A stretch of DNA of 64,000 nucleotides, from assembly GCA_021397835.1 (NCBI GenBank), contig JAJFZO010000407.1, positions 124,001 to 188,000 on the forward strand, in the 5' to 3' direction. The notes beneath the pieces are model-generated. The model was given only the letters and a program-made list of their open reading frames with translations. It was not told where the DNA came from and made no database searches. A program made the translations under genes and the position numbers. The DNA is from Moringa oleifera. Taxonomy: Eukaryota; Streptophyta; Magnoliopsida; Brassicales; Moringaceae. Below, one piece after another: positions 35,926-47,400 of the stretch; the first letter of the stretch is position 1; each line of letters begins with the position of its first letter.

Positions 35926-37660
35926 TGTTAAGGAAAGACAAATAGTGATAAAGAAAGAGGTTTTAAAGTTGTTGAAAGCTTGATTCATTCGTGAAATTCA
36001 TTACCTCAAGTCACTATCAAATGTAGTGATGGTTAAGAAGTCAAACAACGAGTGGGTATCAACCTTAGTAAGGCATGATCCAAAGATAGCTACTCTTTCT
36101 CATGAATTGACCAGCTTATGATAATATTTTTAGGCATCGATTCTTTAGGTTTCTTGAGACATAACCTGATCCAGATAGACCTTCGAGATGAGGAAAGATA
36201 CACCACGATATCAATGAGCTTTAAAAATGTAGGCGTAATCTATCAACATTTGATGAATAAGCCTTTTTGAACAACAACTTGGATGAAACATGGAGGCTTA
36301 TGTGGATGGCATGATTGTGAAAACTAAGAACAAGGAAGACTACATTTGAGACCTTCAGGATACGTTCAATGTCCTCTGATAATTTAAAATGAAGCTTAAC
36401 TCCTCCAAGTGTGCTTTTAGCATATCATCAAGCAAATATTTTTGGTTTCATGATTACATAGAACGACATCAAAGAAAATTCAAAAAAGATACAGGCCATG
36501 CAGACATGGAACCTCTTTGAAACACCATTGAAGTTTAGATGCTTACAGAGAGAATAATAGCTCTTAGCCACTTTATGTCTTTCTCTTTAAAAAATGCCTA
36601 ATTTCTTTCAAAATAGAAAGGAATATGCAGGAATTCTAATTGACCCCATAATGCGAAGAAGTATTCCAACAACTTAAGGATTACCTTCAAATATTCATCA
36701 TTTTTCTCTCACTTGGGAGCGAAAGAAATGTTCTATATTTATCTCCCATCTTTCAAGGAAACTATAAGTGTTGTCTTATTAGAATAGAAGATAGGAAACA
36801 AAAGTCTACTTATTATATAAGGAAGATCTTACAAGATATAAAAGTCAGGTATACCAAGATCAAAAATATTACATATGCCCTAGTCACGACAGCAAGGAAG
36901 CTTTAGCCATATTTCTATACCCATATGATCATGGTCCTCACCAATAGATCCCTTCATCAAGTGCTTCATAAGTTTGAAACCTCTAAATAGACAGTTTGTT
37001 AATTTGTTGAATTAGGAGAATTTAACATTAACGATAAGTACCGTACAACCCTTAATGCACATGTCTTCTTTGACTTTGATGTAGAATGTTCCATCCCAAA
37101 AGAAACAACCCCATCGACTCCTTAAGTCTAAAGCAAGAAAAATTTGGCCGCAAAAAAATCACCTATGGTAGTTTGAAGGATGCAACTTCCTAATAAAGTT
37201 ACCTCCTTGAGAAGTTTGGGTCAACATAGTGACAAGTAAAGATGGAAATGGAGTTGGCAATGTCTCTTCGAACCTCATCAAGTAAACCTTACATATGCCA
37301 TCACATTGGCATTTCCCAACTTAAATAATGAAAATGAGGATGAAGCTCTTCTTGTATGGTTAAGAATAGGTAAATAAGTGACAACTACTAACATGCATGC
37401 CAATCATGACTTCCAACTGGCTGAGAATCAAGTTTCAACAAAGTTTAAAGTACACAAGTTGAGGATGTTACAACATTTGCAAAAGGTTCAAGTTTTAGTC
37501 AAAGAATTTGAAGAATTCACAATCAACTAAGTTTAAAGGGATGATAACTCTTAGGTGGATGCTCTTTTAAAAATCACAGCCAAGAGAGTAACCTAAGCAC
37601 AAACCCCTTTCACTAAAATCTTAGTAGCTTCTAATATCAAACAACCATAAACCCTATGCT
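35926..37660 (+). pseudogene. Tat/Ogre-like Ty3/Gypsy pol remnant (RT-RNase H)
   Basis: Reverse-transcriptase text: IREIHYLKSLSNVVMVKK at 35984-36040, then the palm and thumb region at 36280-36560 with AYHQANIFGFMIT (matching the usual SSGKFLGFMVT block). RNase H-like text follows at about 36690-37540, ending near the NQ...ALLKI region. Stops are frequent throughout. The FIRE-HYP-LANVVMVKK wording belongs to the non-chromovirus Tat/Ogre/Retand branch, so it is a different insertion from the element at 29964-33750. No integrase, LTR or primer site is visible. Confidence 0.75.
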
Positions 37661-37744
37661 TTAGCACTTAAGTAAATTGAACAACTCTGATGGCGTTCTC
37701 TCTCAGATGGTGTTCTCTCTCAAGATCCTAAAAAAGCTTGAAGT

Positions 37745-37925
37745 ATAAAAAATCGAGCCTTAAGGTAATTTGAATATGTATTTATATTTGGATAAAAATT
37801 CAAGTCAAAATTTATTATAAAAGATCTCTAATTTGATTATTTTTAATTTTTTAATATTTTAATAAGGTTATATTTAATCCAAATTGATAGGTCAAGGCTT
37901 GTTTTAACATATTTTGAAAGTAAGG
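37745..37925. repeat. Foldback MITE, half copy
   Basis: Right half of the family: GGATAAAAATTCAAGTCAAA, ATTATAAAAGATCTCTAATT, then AATCCAAATTGATAGGTCAA. The left half is missing. Confidence 0.55.
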
Positions 37926-37948
37926 ACTTGATTGTAGAAAGAGACTTA

Positions 37949-38561
37949 GGCCATCTCTAATCCTATGCCTAAATTTAACATCAATTTGGTGTTAAAAAAG
38001 AATCTTTTTAAAATATTCTAACACCAATTTTTTTTATATTTTCAACTCATTTACATCAAATTGGTGTTATAATATTATTTTAATAATATAAATAATTATT
38101 ATCAATAAAAATATTTACAAATATTAATTAATTATTTAAAATAATAATATAATAAATATAATTTAAAATTTTAATTTATTTATTTTAAATAAATTAATAT
38201 TATATAATAAATTATATTTTTAAATAATTTTTGAAATTAATTATTTATCAACTTAATTTTATTATTAATTTAAATAAAATAAAATTATATATTAAATATT
38301 GATCTTGTTTTGAAGATCTTGATGAGATATTTTCAATGATATAATTTTTTCTTAAGAATGTAATATATTTATTAAGTTATTCATCAAAGATATTTGATTT
38401 AAAAATTTTAAAAAATAATTATATATATAATTTTTTAAAAAAATACATTTAGTGCAGTAGCTGCATCAAATTGCCAGTAGAGATTTGTTGTCTTATTGAA
38501 GATCATGTTAGCATATTTTTAACACTAAATTAGCATTTTACTGTCTTCATTAAAGATGACC
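37949..38561. repeat. Tourist-like (PIF/Harbinger) MITE, copy 2
   Basis: Termini GGCCATCTCTAATC and CATTAAAGATGACC (inverted), flanked by TTA at 37946-37948 and 38562-38564. 613 bp. Interior blocks such as ACATCAAATTGGTGTTATAA and the GTGCAGTAGCTGCATCAAAT region occur in inverted orientation in 23850-24717, so the two are relatives inserted in opposite directions. Confidence 0.8.
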
Positions 38562-38564
38562 TTA

Positions 38565-39984
38565 AACATAGAGTTTTAAATGTTCTTTACTTTAATATTT
38601 ATTTTATTATATTTATAATAATAATATTTGATAATATTTTAGATTTTATTATCACTTAATGATATGCACTTTATAATGACAATTAAATATAAAAAATAAC
38701 TTAAATATAAATATAATTAAATATATAAAGTAAATAATATACATAAATGAGTAAAAAAAAATTTATACATGATAACATTTCTTAATATGATATGAACATA
38801 TACCTTAAAAAAATGTAATTAAAAATAAAATAAAATAAAATTATTTTTATTTAATGTATGTTAACATCATTTGGTGCACATTATAGGCACGAGTCAAAGT
38901 GACATTGCTTGTTGGCAACTAAAATCATGGCACGCCCTTAGGCAGATGCGTCATTAATGTTGTTAGAGAGAGCAAATTGACTCGACCATGTGGGTGTTTG
39001 GCGAGTTTTGACCTGGTTGTGAAGTTGGCTCAAGTGGTTCAAAATCTGGGCATAACGTCGAGTGTGCAGAGTCGCATGAGCTTTGGACACCAGCAATTGC
39101 ACACAATATCGATGTGTGATGTCTGACTAAGTTAGTCTTTTATTCCTTTACGATTAATAAAGGTTACAACTAGATTCTTATAAATTGAGTATTGCTTGTT
39201 AATTATCTTGAGATACTTGTTAATGGGCTAATTTTGGACAGATCAAAGCGTGCGGACTTGCATCGATGCATGCCTTATATGTGCGGTGCAATGTTGGCGT
39301 TGCTCGTTATGTGCCTTAATGTGAATCGACTGATGAGTGTGGGGTACACTCGTTCTACAATTGAAAAACATTTAGACCACAAAAGTAACCAAATGATATG
39401 ACCATGGATTGGTTAAATGATGTAATAATAGAGAAAATGAGTGTAACAGAGGGAAGATATAATAAAATTAAAAAAATAAAACAAAGACACCCTAGCTATT
39501 TTTTTTAAATATTATAAACTACAAATTAGCCCGAAAACTCTTTCACTTTCTTAAAGACTAAACTTTTATCTTTTAAAATATGACATTTTTTGAAAAAAAA
39601 GAAAAAAAAAAAGAGGAATTGAAACATGGCTTAATTAACCTCTTTAAATGAAAACCAAGATATTTTATAGAATTATCCGCATAAAATAGATCGAAACATA
39701 AGTCAACATAGTTAAATCTTATTTTCAAGTAGATGACACAAAAACTTCTTAGCAAAGAACTCATGGAAGAAAAAGCCCCACAACTACAAATAGACAAAAC
39801 CAGCAAATATAAAACTTATAGTAACCAATAGCTAAAAGAATGATTCCTCACAATTATGATTATCGATCAAAATTGTGTGCAACAAAGTGCAATCGATGAG
39901 TCAATGAAGAAGTGTAATAATAAAAATAAAAGGTGTATATATATATATATAAATTAAAAGTAATAGTTTAAATTGAATCCCAGT
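38565..39984. other. Non-coding with a GC-richer block at 38890-39420
   Basis: 38890-39420 has near-average GC and text such as CCAGCAATTGCACACAATAT; it may be an old LTR fragment, but no second copy or coding domain is visible. The rest is AT-rich. Confidence 0.4.
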
Positions 39985-40410
39985 TGAAATGAATATAGAA
40001 AAATTAAAGATATTTTTATTTTTGAAATGTTTTTAAAATGATTCAAATAAATTTTATATTTTATTTTGAATTCATTTTTTAAAATTAAAGAATTAATGTT
40101 GATTCAATCATTTTTTATGAATTTTGAAACTTTTAACAATGTAATTTTTTTGAAAAATATTTATAGTACTAAAAAAATTTTAAAATTTTTTGTAATGGTA
40201 GTTCGAATATTCCTTCATGTCTGTACAAAATTTTGAGTTAAGATTTATTGTACAAGATCTTCTAAATTAAATATCTCTAATTTTTTTAATTTTTTTATGA
40301 ATGTTTAAATTAAATAAACTAAAAAATTAGATATATAACTAATCCAATAAAGATTTTGAAGTATAAAATAAAAAATTGATATAGTTTAAGATTTTTTCTT
40401 TTGTATTTAT
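39985..40410. repeat. Foldback MITE, copy 4
   Basis: Carries the family hallmarks: TTTTATTTTGAATTCATTTT, the TTTAAAATTTTTTGTAATGG centre, then GAGTTAAGATTTATTGTACA and a TATAACTAATCCAATAAAGA end. Confidence 0.6.
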
Positions 40411-40424
40411 TCTAAGAAAAACAT

Positions 40425-40860
40425 ATGATAAAAGTTATTTTCAACTTTGAGCTTTATTTTTCTTTCTTAATTAAACTTAAACTTTCAAAATATATCTTAA
40501 AAAATCTTAATTTATTAATTTTGTCTAAATTAGATATTGGTTTAAAACTATTGTGAAAAATCAGTAGAATTATCATTGTTGAAATACCTTGAAAATTACT
40601 CAAATAAATTTTGTACTTTGTTTTGAATTTATTTCTTAAATTTAAATAATATTTTACTAATGAGCTATTCGTTGTATAAGATCCCTAAATTAAATATTTG
40701 TAATATTTAAATTTTTTATAAGAGTCTAAATTAAATCAAATTAAAAAATTAAATGTACAATCGATCTAATAATTATTTTAAAATATAAAATAAAAACTAG
40801 TATATTAAAAAAAATGTGTATTTTAAAAAATTATAAGGCAAAGGTCAATCAAACCTTGAT
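40425..40860. repeat. Foldback MITE, copy 5, shortened
   Basis: Follows copy 4 directly with TACTTTGTTTTGAATTTATT, then ATTCGTTGTATAAGATCCCT and a GTACAATCGATCTAATAATT end. The centre is partly deleted. Confidence 0.5.
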
Positions 40861-41648
40861 TTGCCTTTTTTTCCCTAATCAATCATTGACTTTTAATTCT
40901 AATTTATTGATTTTATTTAAAAATTTATAATGATGATTTAAAAATACAAAAAATACCTCTAAATTTAAATATAATGTAATTTCTAAAGCAAAGATTATCT
41001 AGGCGTTAAATGCTAAATGGGCCGTCAGACACGTGAAAAGCCTACACAATTCAGCCTCTCATCTAGACGCCGTTTATTTGGTTAGCCTTATACTTAATGT
41101 CCATTTTACCCCTTTGTACTCTCAACTTCGGCCGACTTATCAATTTCTTTTATAGAAGATTAAGAGCTTACCAGATATTTTATGCTTCTTATGTCTTCGG
41201 TTTGATGCCCATTTTGCTATCTATATGCCAGGCAAGTCTACCACACCTTTTCCTTATTTTGCAAGATAAATTAAAATTGACATCTCCATTCAGACTCTGA
41301 GAGTGAATTTTTACAAAAATTAAAATAATTTATTTATTTAATTATTTTTAGATTCAATCTTCATTTGAACAATTTATATTCCGGGTATCTAAAAATAATC
41401 CCTAAAAGATTTTTTTTTTTTTGGTGGTTGAAGTCTCCAGGTCCGTGCGTGTATAAGAAGTCAATGCCATTGCCTTAAGAGTTACAAACCCAATAAGGCA
41501 AAAATGGTCTCTTCCTCTCTTTTTATTTCTCTCAAGAGTTTCTTGTATAAACCGTTGGTTTTCAACCTTGTTTTGTCTCATCGTCTCCCTCTGTAACGTC
41601 AAACCCCATCAACTTCCTCCTCTTCTTTAACTTCTCCATATCACGGCG

Positions 41649-41735
41649 ATGTTCGTCTTCTCCAACTCCTCTTTTCTCTTAGGTTTCTCCATTGTCATGA
41701 TGTCTGCGTACGCAACCAAGTGTTCGATCTTGTAA
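41649..41735 (+). CDS. Upstream ORF (28 codons) in the leader of the small gene, copy B
   Basis: Same length and place as 28027-28113, reading MFVFSNSSFLLGFSIVMMSA then YATKCSIL, so it differs at two residues only. It stops at 41733-41735, 70 bases before the main ATG at 41806. Confidence 0.45.
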   Translation: MFVFSNSSFLLGFSIVMMSAYATKCSIL

Positions 41736-41805
41736 TGGTAAACGTTTTTCTTTGAAGATAAATAGAGAGGAAGAAGCGTAAGTGTACAAATATATATATT
41801 TAAAT

Positions 41806-42227
41806 ATGGAGAGCTCGATGGGTGTCATGGCAGTCTTCGCCGTGTCAGGAGGCGTAGTCTTTCTTGCACGTCAAGTCCACCGCCGTCTCCTCTCCGATTT
41901 CATGCGGAAGATAGAATTCGAACTCCGCGGTACGTTTCTTTTCCAATTCTAAATGAAAATCCATTAATCAAACCCACCCTTTTGATTCCGTCATTTCTTG
42001 GAGTTGACGTTGACCGGTTGTTTACAGGATCCAAGAAATGCCAAGCGAAGAAGAAGGTCCGTTTTGCAGAAGACGTGATGGAGCCATCGTCGAATAACAA
42101 AGAATACCGCAGAAGGGGTTCGAGGACGGCTGTGAAAGAAGATGAGGAGTCAATGCCTGTCAACAGGCAGGTTTTGTATAAAGGGATCATAGAGTACAAG
42201 ACCCTTAAAGGCCATATCTCCTATTGA
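41806..42227 (+). CDS. Small plant protein of unknown function, copy B
   Basis: Exons 41806-41929 and 42028-42227, 107 residues, same intron place and phase as copy A. Differences from copy A are Phe7 to Val and Ser26 to Arg in exon 1; exon 2 encodes the same protein. The N-terminal hydrophobic helix, the basic KKKVRFAEDV block and the LYKGIIEYKTLKGHISY tail are all kept. No break is visible, so both copies could be active. Promoter, leader and 3' flank were copied with it. Confidence 0.88.
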
Positions 42228-42705
42228 TCGATCAATGAATCAATCAACCAATTTTCTTGGGTTTATCTCTTAGCTAGGATTTTCAGGCTGTCGTTTTTGT
42301 TGTAATAATTTTTTGAAAGTGTCCTGTGCACAGCGTCTGGTTTGAATATGTGGGTACTGTTTGTTTTTTGATTTTGATGGATGGTTAAGTTGACCAAAAC
42401 ACTTTGTTCATTATGAAATATGTTTCTCATTTTGTGATGGAGACAGGGCCTCTCTGATTAGAAACATGATTGGCTACTGTATAAGCGTTCACACCCAATT
42501 ATTTTCTTTATATTTATCTGTGTCTGTATATATGACAAATAAGCTAAGTTTGAGATTCTGTGGAAATTTGTTGCCATGAATGAATGGATGACAGATCATG
42601 ATGCCAATAAAAGACCAGACGGTTGTTCGCCTGAATGAATAGTCGGCAGATATTTGCTTAGAAAATAAATAAAAAATCATTTTTCAATAAAATTTATATT
42701 TTTTT

Positions 42706-43432
42706 ATTTTTTAATAAAACTTTTTCTTGGTATAATATTATGTAAATTAATTTTAAATAAGATAATATTTAGAATATAATTTTGCAAAAATTAGTGTGAT
42801 ATATATAGAGAGGAAAATATGAATAATAGGAGGGAAAATAATAAATCATCAGTGGTATCAAAACAATCGTATGTTCTTTCATAAAGGTACTAACATTTGA
42901 ATTTATTAATTCATTTTAAAAAATATTATTTAATATAAATGTAGAAACTTATTGTTCTTCATAAAGTACTATCATTTGAATGTATTAATTTATGTTTTAA
43001 ATTATTATTTAACATAAATTGTAAACATGTTATTATAAAATATTTAATCAGGATTTAAATTTAAAATTTGGATAAAAATTTAAATTTAAAAGCAAAAATT
43101 TTAAAAATTAAACCTTTAGTTCTGTTTGGAATATATGAAGTAATTATTAAAATTTTATTTTTAAAAAATATTTAAAATTAATTAATAATTTTAATATAAT
43201 AATAAAAGATTTATTATATGGTCGGTTTTACACACTGACAAGATTATATTTATCACAAAAATTTAAGAAAGTATTTTTTGAATTTTTAATAAAATAATTG
43301 TTGATTTTGAGATTAATTAAGTGTTTCAAAATTGATATTTTTAATTAATAATTTAAAATGGATATTTTTTAATTTCTTTTTGTGGATATTGAAATAATTG
43401 ATGATCTCAAAATCGGTAATAAACTTCCATTT
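42706..43432. other. AT-rich non-coding stretch
   Basis: No gene seen. A short near-repeat around TTCATAAAG(G)TACTA-CATTTGAAT occurs at 42878 and 42957. Confidence 0.55.
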
Positions 43433-43522
43433 AAATCTCATATAAAAAATAATAAAACTTCCATTTACTTGTCAATAATTTGACAAGTAAATAGAAGTTT
43501 TATTATTTTTTATATGAGATTT
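43433..43522. repeat. Hairpin with 43-bp arms
   Basis: Arms 43433-43475 and 43480-43522 are reverse complements with one mismatch (C at 43462 against T on the other side) around a 4-base loop, TAAT. Outer text is AAATCTCATATAAAAAATAA. It is short enough to be a MITE relic or a fold-back precursor. There are no obvious target duplications. Confidence 0.85.
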
Positions 43523-43977
43523 TTCTTTTAAAAGTTATGTTTATTATTTTTTATTTAGTTTTTATTCATAAATATTAAGTTAATACAATATGTGTATCAA
43601 GTAGAATAAAATTAATTTTTTAAAAAATTTATTGAACTTTAATTGCTATTACATCAAAAAAATAAGATACAATCTTATGTTGCTTAAATTTGGCTCTTTA
43701 GGGTCGACAACGACGAGGATATGATAGCTGGCGAGTCTTAGAATGATCTTAATTGGACTCGTCAAACTTGCAAGAGCGAGAGGAGCCGCAAGAGAGAGAT
43801 GAGACGCAAAGTAACCTCACAGATCCACTCTTATGCTTAAGTCAAATGGAAAAAAATTTAGGAAAATGAAAAATACCAAATGAGAGTTCGGATTCTCAAG
43901 AGGGCATACCTATACTATTTATAGAACTCAGGTAAAATTAAATTAAAAAGTAAGATGATTTTTCAGATGAATGAGCA
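43523..43977. other. Non-coding; GC-richer block at 43690-43930
   Basis: 43690-43930 is moderately GC-rich (GCGAGAGGAGCCGCAAGAGA) and could be an LTR fragment. No coding domain seen. Confidence 0.4.
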
Positions 43978-44180
43978 AATTTGCAAATAGGCAGTCAGAT
44001 GGAGAGCTCGATGGGCAGTCCAATAGGCAGTCACACACGTGAAAAGCTTGATTTGCAAAGGACGTGATGGAGCCGCCGTCGACAGAAAGTGAGCACTCAG
44101 TGCCTCTCAACGGGCAGATTTTGTATAAAGGGATTATACAGTACAAAACCCTTACACGGTATCTCATGTTGATCGATCAA
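43978..44180 (+). pseudogene. Scrambled third copy of the small plant gene
   Basis: Three pieces out of order: the start-codon region (GATGGAGAGCTCGATGGG at about 43980-43998), then a piece of the upstream flank (CAGTCACACACGTGAAAAGC at about 44012-44046, as at 41022), then exon 2 from FAKDVMEPPSTESEHS at 44053 to KTL at 44155, where the ending diverges. Exon 1 coding sequence and the intron are missing. The exon 2 part is open but cannot make the family protein. Confidence 0.85.
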
Positions 44181-45430
44181 TCACTCCATCAATTCTCTGA
44201 TTTTTTTTTTATTTATATTAACACATGTTTTTCATGTATTGTCACACCACATATTCAGATCTATATTTTTTTATGTGAAAGTTTTTTTTACAAAAATTTT
44301 AATATAATAAAAAAAATATACCAACACTTATTTTATCAATATATTTTAACATAATACTTAATTTTATTTTTTAAACAAATTTATGATATTATTTAACATG
44401 ATAATAACTTCTACCACTAATACACTATACAATCCAAGCTTTCCCACGAAATCGATAATATAGTCTAAGACACCTTCATCACTTCTTCCATCATCACAAA
44501 TTTTATCATAATCCAAAATTACATTTCAATTTAAATTTATTATCTGTTTTCAATTATAATAAATCATAATTTTCATTCAACAAAAATATTCAATAATTAT
44601 CAAGAGGCAAGAAAAATTTTACTTATAAATTATTATCATTTTTACAATATAAGTTCAAAATGCAAATACATATTTTAACAACTTCATCGTGTCATTACAA
44701 AAATTAAAATCACAAGTCTTGCATATTTACCTGAAGTTTGTGTCTAACACAAGATTCCACATATACTCATTAGTTATATTTATGAAAGATAAAAACGTTA
44801 GTAAAATTACAGTTTACAATAATCATATCAATTATACAAATAATTATTTTTTTGAGTATAGAACATTATTTTTATGTTTATTTGATGATATTTCTCAAGT
44901 ATTTCATTACATGGTATCTGTACTCAATGTTTGAAGTTCGATAAAGACACTGCATTAAAACAGTTTAAATGTTATAATTTGTGAAATGAATAAATGTAAT
45001 AGAATGTTTTTATAAATACCTTAGCAACCATCTTTTTGCACTTCTATCTACCATTCGATAAGACATTAGTGGTTAGGAATATTCTAAAAGAATTGATAAA
45101 AGCAAATAATTAATAATCTGGAAACTTTAAAAATATATAGTAACATAAGTAAAAATAATAAAAATAATAACTCATGTGGACATAAACACATCCAATTCGA
45201 ATCGAAAATCATATCCACAAGATCAAAAACATTATATATGAACAACAAGAAGCGTATTACCATCGCAATCATGTATTTGCAAGTGGATGCAAAATTATGG
45301 TGGCAAATTTGATGATGATGCAACTGCGAGATACGTGGTCCAAAATAGAATGGTGGTAAGAGAAGTAACAGTAATATGAACGACAAGAAGAGTGGTGACA
45401 AGCCATCTTCTTAAAACAAAAGGAAAAGCT

Positions 45431-45500
45431 CTATGTTCTGCTTCATTTGTAAAAGTCCAAACATGACTAGAGAATGCCAAAAAAAGGAAAAGTTGAGTGG
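45431..45500 (+). pseudogene. Gag zinc-knuckle remnant
   Basis: Reads CFICKSPNMTRECQKKEKLS, a CX2CX4(H to M)X4C zinc knuckle of a Gypsy gag in which the expected His is replaced. Only stop-ridden text lies around it. The same fragment occurs in copy 2 at about 60241-60310. Confidence 0.6.
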
Positions 45501-45929
45501 TGACAACATTAGATAAGAATACAGGAAACTCAACTAAAGGGCTTTCTCGACTAAATCTCTTTTAATTATTAAATACAATCACAATGGATAGTCATATGTA
45601 ATACAATGACTTGATGCATGTGACGAAGCAAGTATAAATACCTAACTTTATCACCAAAAAAATTAGAAAAGAAGGTGCTTTAGACTAACGAATGGTCAAT
45701 TGGGAATACAATGTGTTCCAAGGAAAAAAGAGAGTGTTTGAATTTGCAATAATCTTTTCATGGTCAGGTTAGGATGAAAGGTCAAGCTTCATTAAGGCAT
45801 TGTGTCAAGCAAAAAGTGATTGGTTAAGATCAAAAGAATTGAAAGAATTATTAAGGAATGATCAATGTCGAGCATTCACAGTTCACAGCTTATTATTTAA
45901 TAATGTTATACTTGATCAAGAAGCATGTG

Positions 45930-47400
45930 CAGTTAAAATAAACTAGAAATTACAAATATCATTAATAAAAATTTGGTCATTACATTGATAAAGGTGAAAG
46001 CAATACGCAAAAAAAAAAAAAAAAAGACATGGCAAAAATATAACCATGAGGTTGAAGTGTCTTCAAAAGCGTCAGCTTGAGCAAAGGTCAAACCCTCAAC
46101 AACATCAAGATCGAGATTATCTTTCTCTATGAAGGACTTTGATGCGATCGTGGTTAAGGTCGAGTGAAGGACCAGAGTGTCTACTATTAATGAAGCCATT
46201 TAAACCCAACTCAAGTTAACATTGAGCATTTGGCTTTTGATCTCCTTCACCAAACTTGCTCGAATGGGTAATATAGAGTTGTCACAACCCTCTTAACCTC
46301 AACAGTAAATTCAAAATTGTTTTTAAACTTAGTAATCCCTCTTTTACTATTTTCTTTTATTTAGAATTATTGACCTTCTTCTAAATGCAATGCTCAAGAT
46401 TTCTATGTCGCCTTCTCTAGTTGAATATTCTATTGAATGGTGAGGTTTTTCCTTACCTTATTAGCTCAAACGTCGATATTCTTGTGCATATTCTTGAGTT
46501 TCTTATCAGCTAAATTCAAATCATTCTCACGCTTTAACATTATATTCTTTACACGATCAATCTTTTCTTAAAGAGAGATGATTTGGTTTATTATCTTTGT
46601 AAAGGATTTATTGGCAATAAAAGACTAATTATGAAAATATCTGAGTCCAGCACTATAATAATCATACTATCTTGTGGTAATTTTCATAAGTTGATTTGTC
46701 TGAAAAAAGAAAAAAGAATGATAAAAGAAAGCAGAAAATGTGAGGTCAGGTCAAGAAAACTGATTGAAATAACCAAAAAAAAAAAAAAACAAAGAATAAT
46801 CAAGGTTTTATATTGCCTTGTGAAGACAAAATGCAAAATGGTCAAAGAAATCTTAGTTGTTTTCTGAGATGAATTACTCCTTGTGAACTAAGCAAATAGA
46901 TTTTTTGACCAATTTGTACACCTTGGCAGCAAAATCTATTTTATCGTCTACTTGATGTTCCAATAAAGGAAGAATCTTTCTTCCTTGGGCACAAAAAGAA
47001 GAATTAGCATCAAGTTGGGTAAAGTATCTATGGTACTTCGATCTTGATATCGACTCAGGGCCTAGTTAGTAATGATGGTTATTTCTTGGATAGTTAACCA
47101 AAGAGGGGAAGGTGAAGATTTATATAGATTTTTTGTGTTAGTGGAGTTGAAGTGTTTATTAGTTAAGAGATTTGGCTTGTTTTAATTTATTTGGATGGGA
47201 GAGGGGTTGAGGTTAGGATCGGGGTTACCTTCCTTTTCTATTGTCTTCTTCTCTGTAGTCGAAACCGTTACCTTGACACCAGCTATTATAGTTAGGTTGG
47301 TTGGTTGTAACCCAACCCAAAGCCAATTCCATTTCCCTATTGAGATTATCTTGGTAAACAATTTTAGATGGATCTGCAAGACAAAGAATTGAATTAGCAA
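45930..47400 (-). pseudogene. Possible antisense retroelement ORF remnant
   Basis: On the minus strand, frames at 46199-45933 (KSFIEKDNLDLDVVEGLTFA) and further upstream tracts of Lys/Glu-rich coil separated by stops (for example around 46480-46550) resemble the extra or antisense ORFs of plant Gypsy elements. Not recognised with certainty. The same tracts occur in copy 2 (60783-62227). Confidence 0.3.

Larger units (their letters stand above)
41017..42705 (+). repeat. 1.7-kb segmental duplication, arm B
   Basis: Partner of 27339-29075 (see that entry). Coding exons differ at only a few bases; the leader lacks a few short runs present in arm A (for example part of the CTTTCTTTCT tract). Confidence 0.92.

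Noticed and set aside
29964..37660. One single Gypsy element spanning both pol regions
   Set aside because: Two different reverse-transcriptase types in series (chromovirus-like, then Tat/Ogre-like) show two insertions.
39573..39806. A 77-codon minus-strand frame
   Set aside because: It is Phe/Ser-rich from A-runs, with no domain or promoter context.
45084..45401. A 105-codon Leu/Phe-rich minus-strand frame, repeated at 59894-60211
   Set aside because: Present twice only because of the tandem duplication; the opposite strand carries gag-like text, and the frame has no domain.
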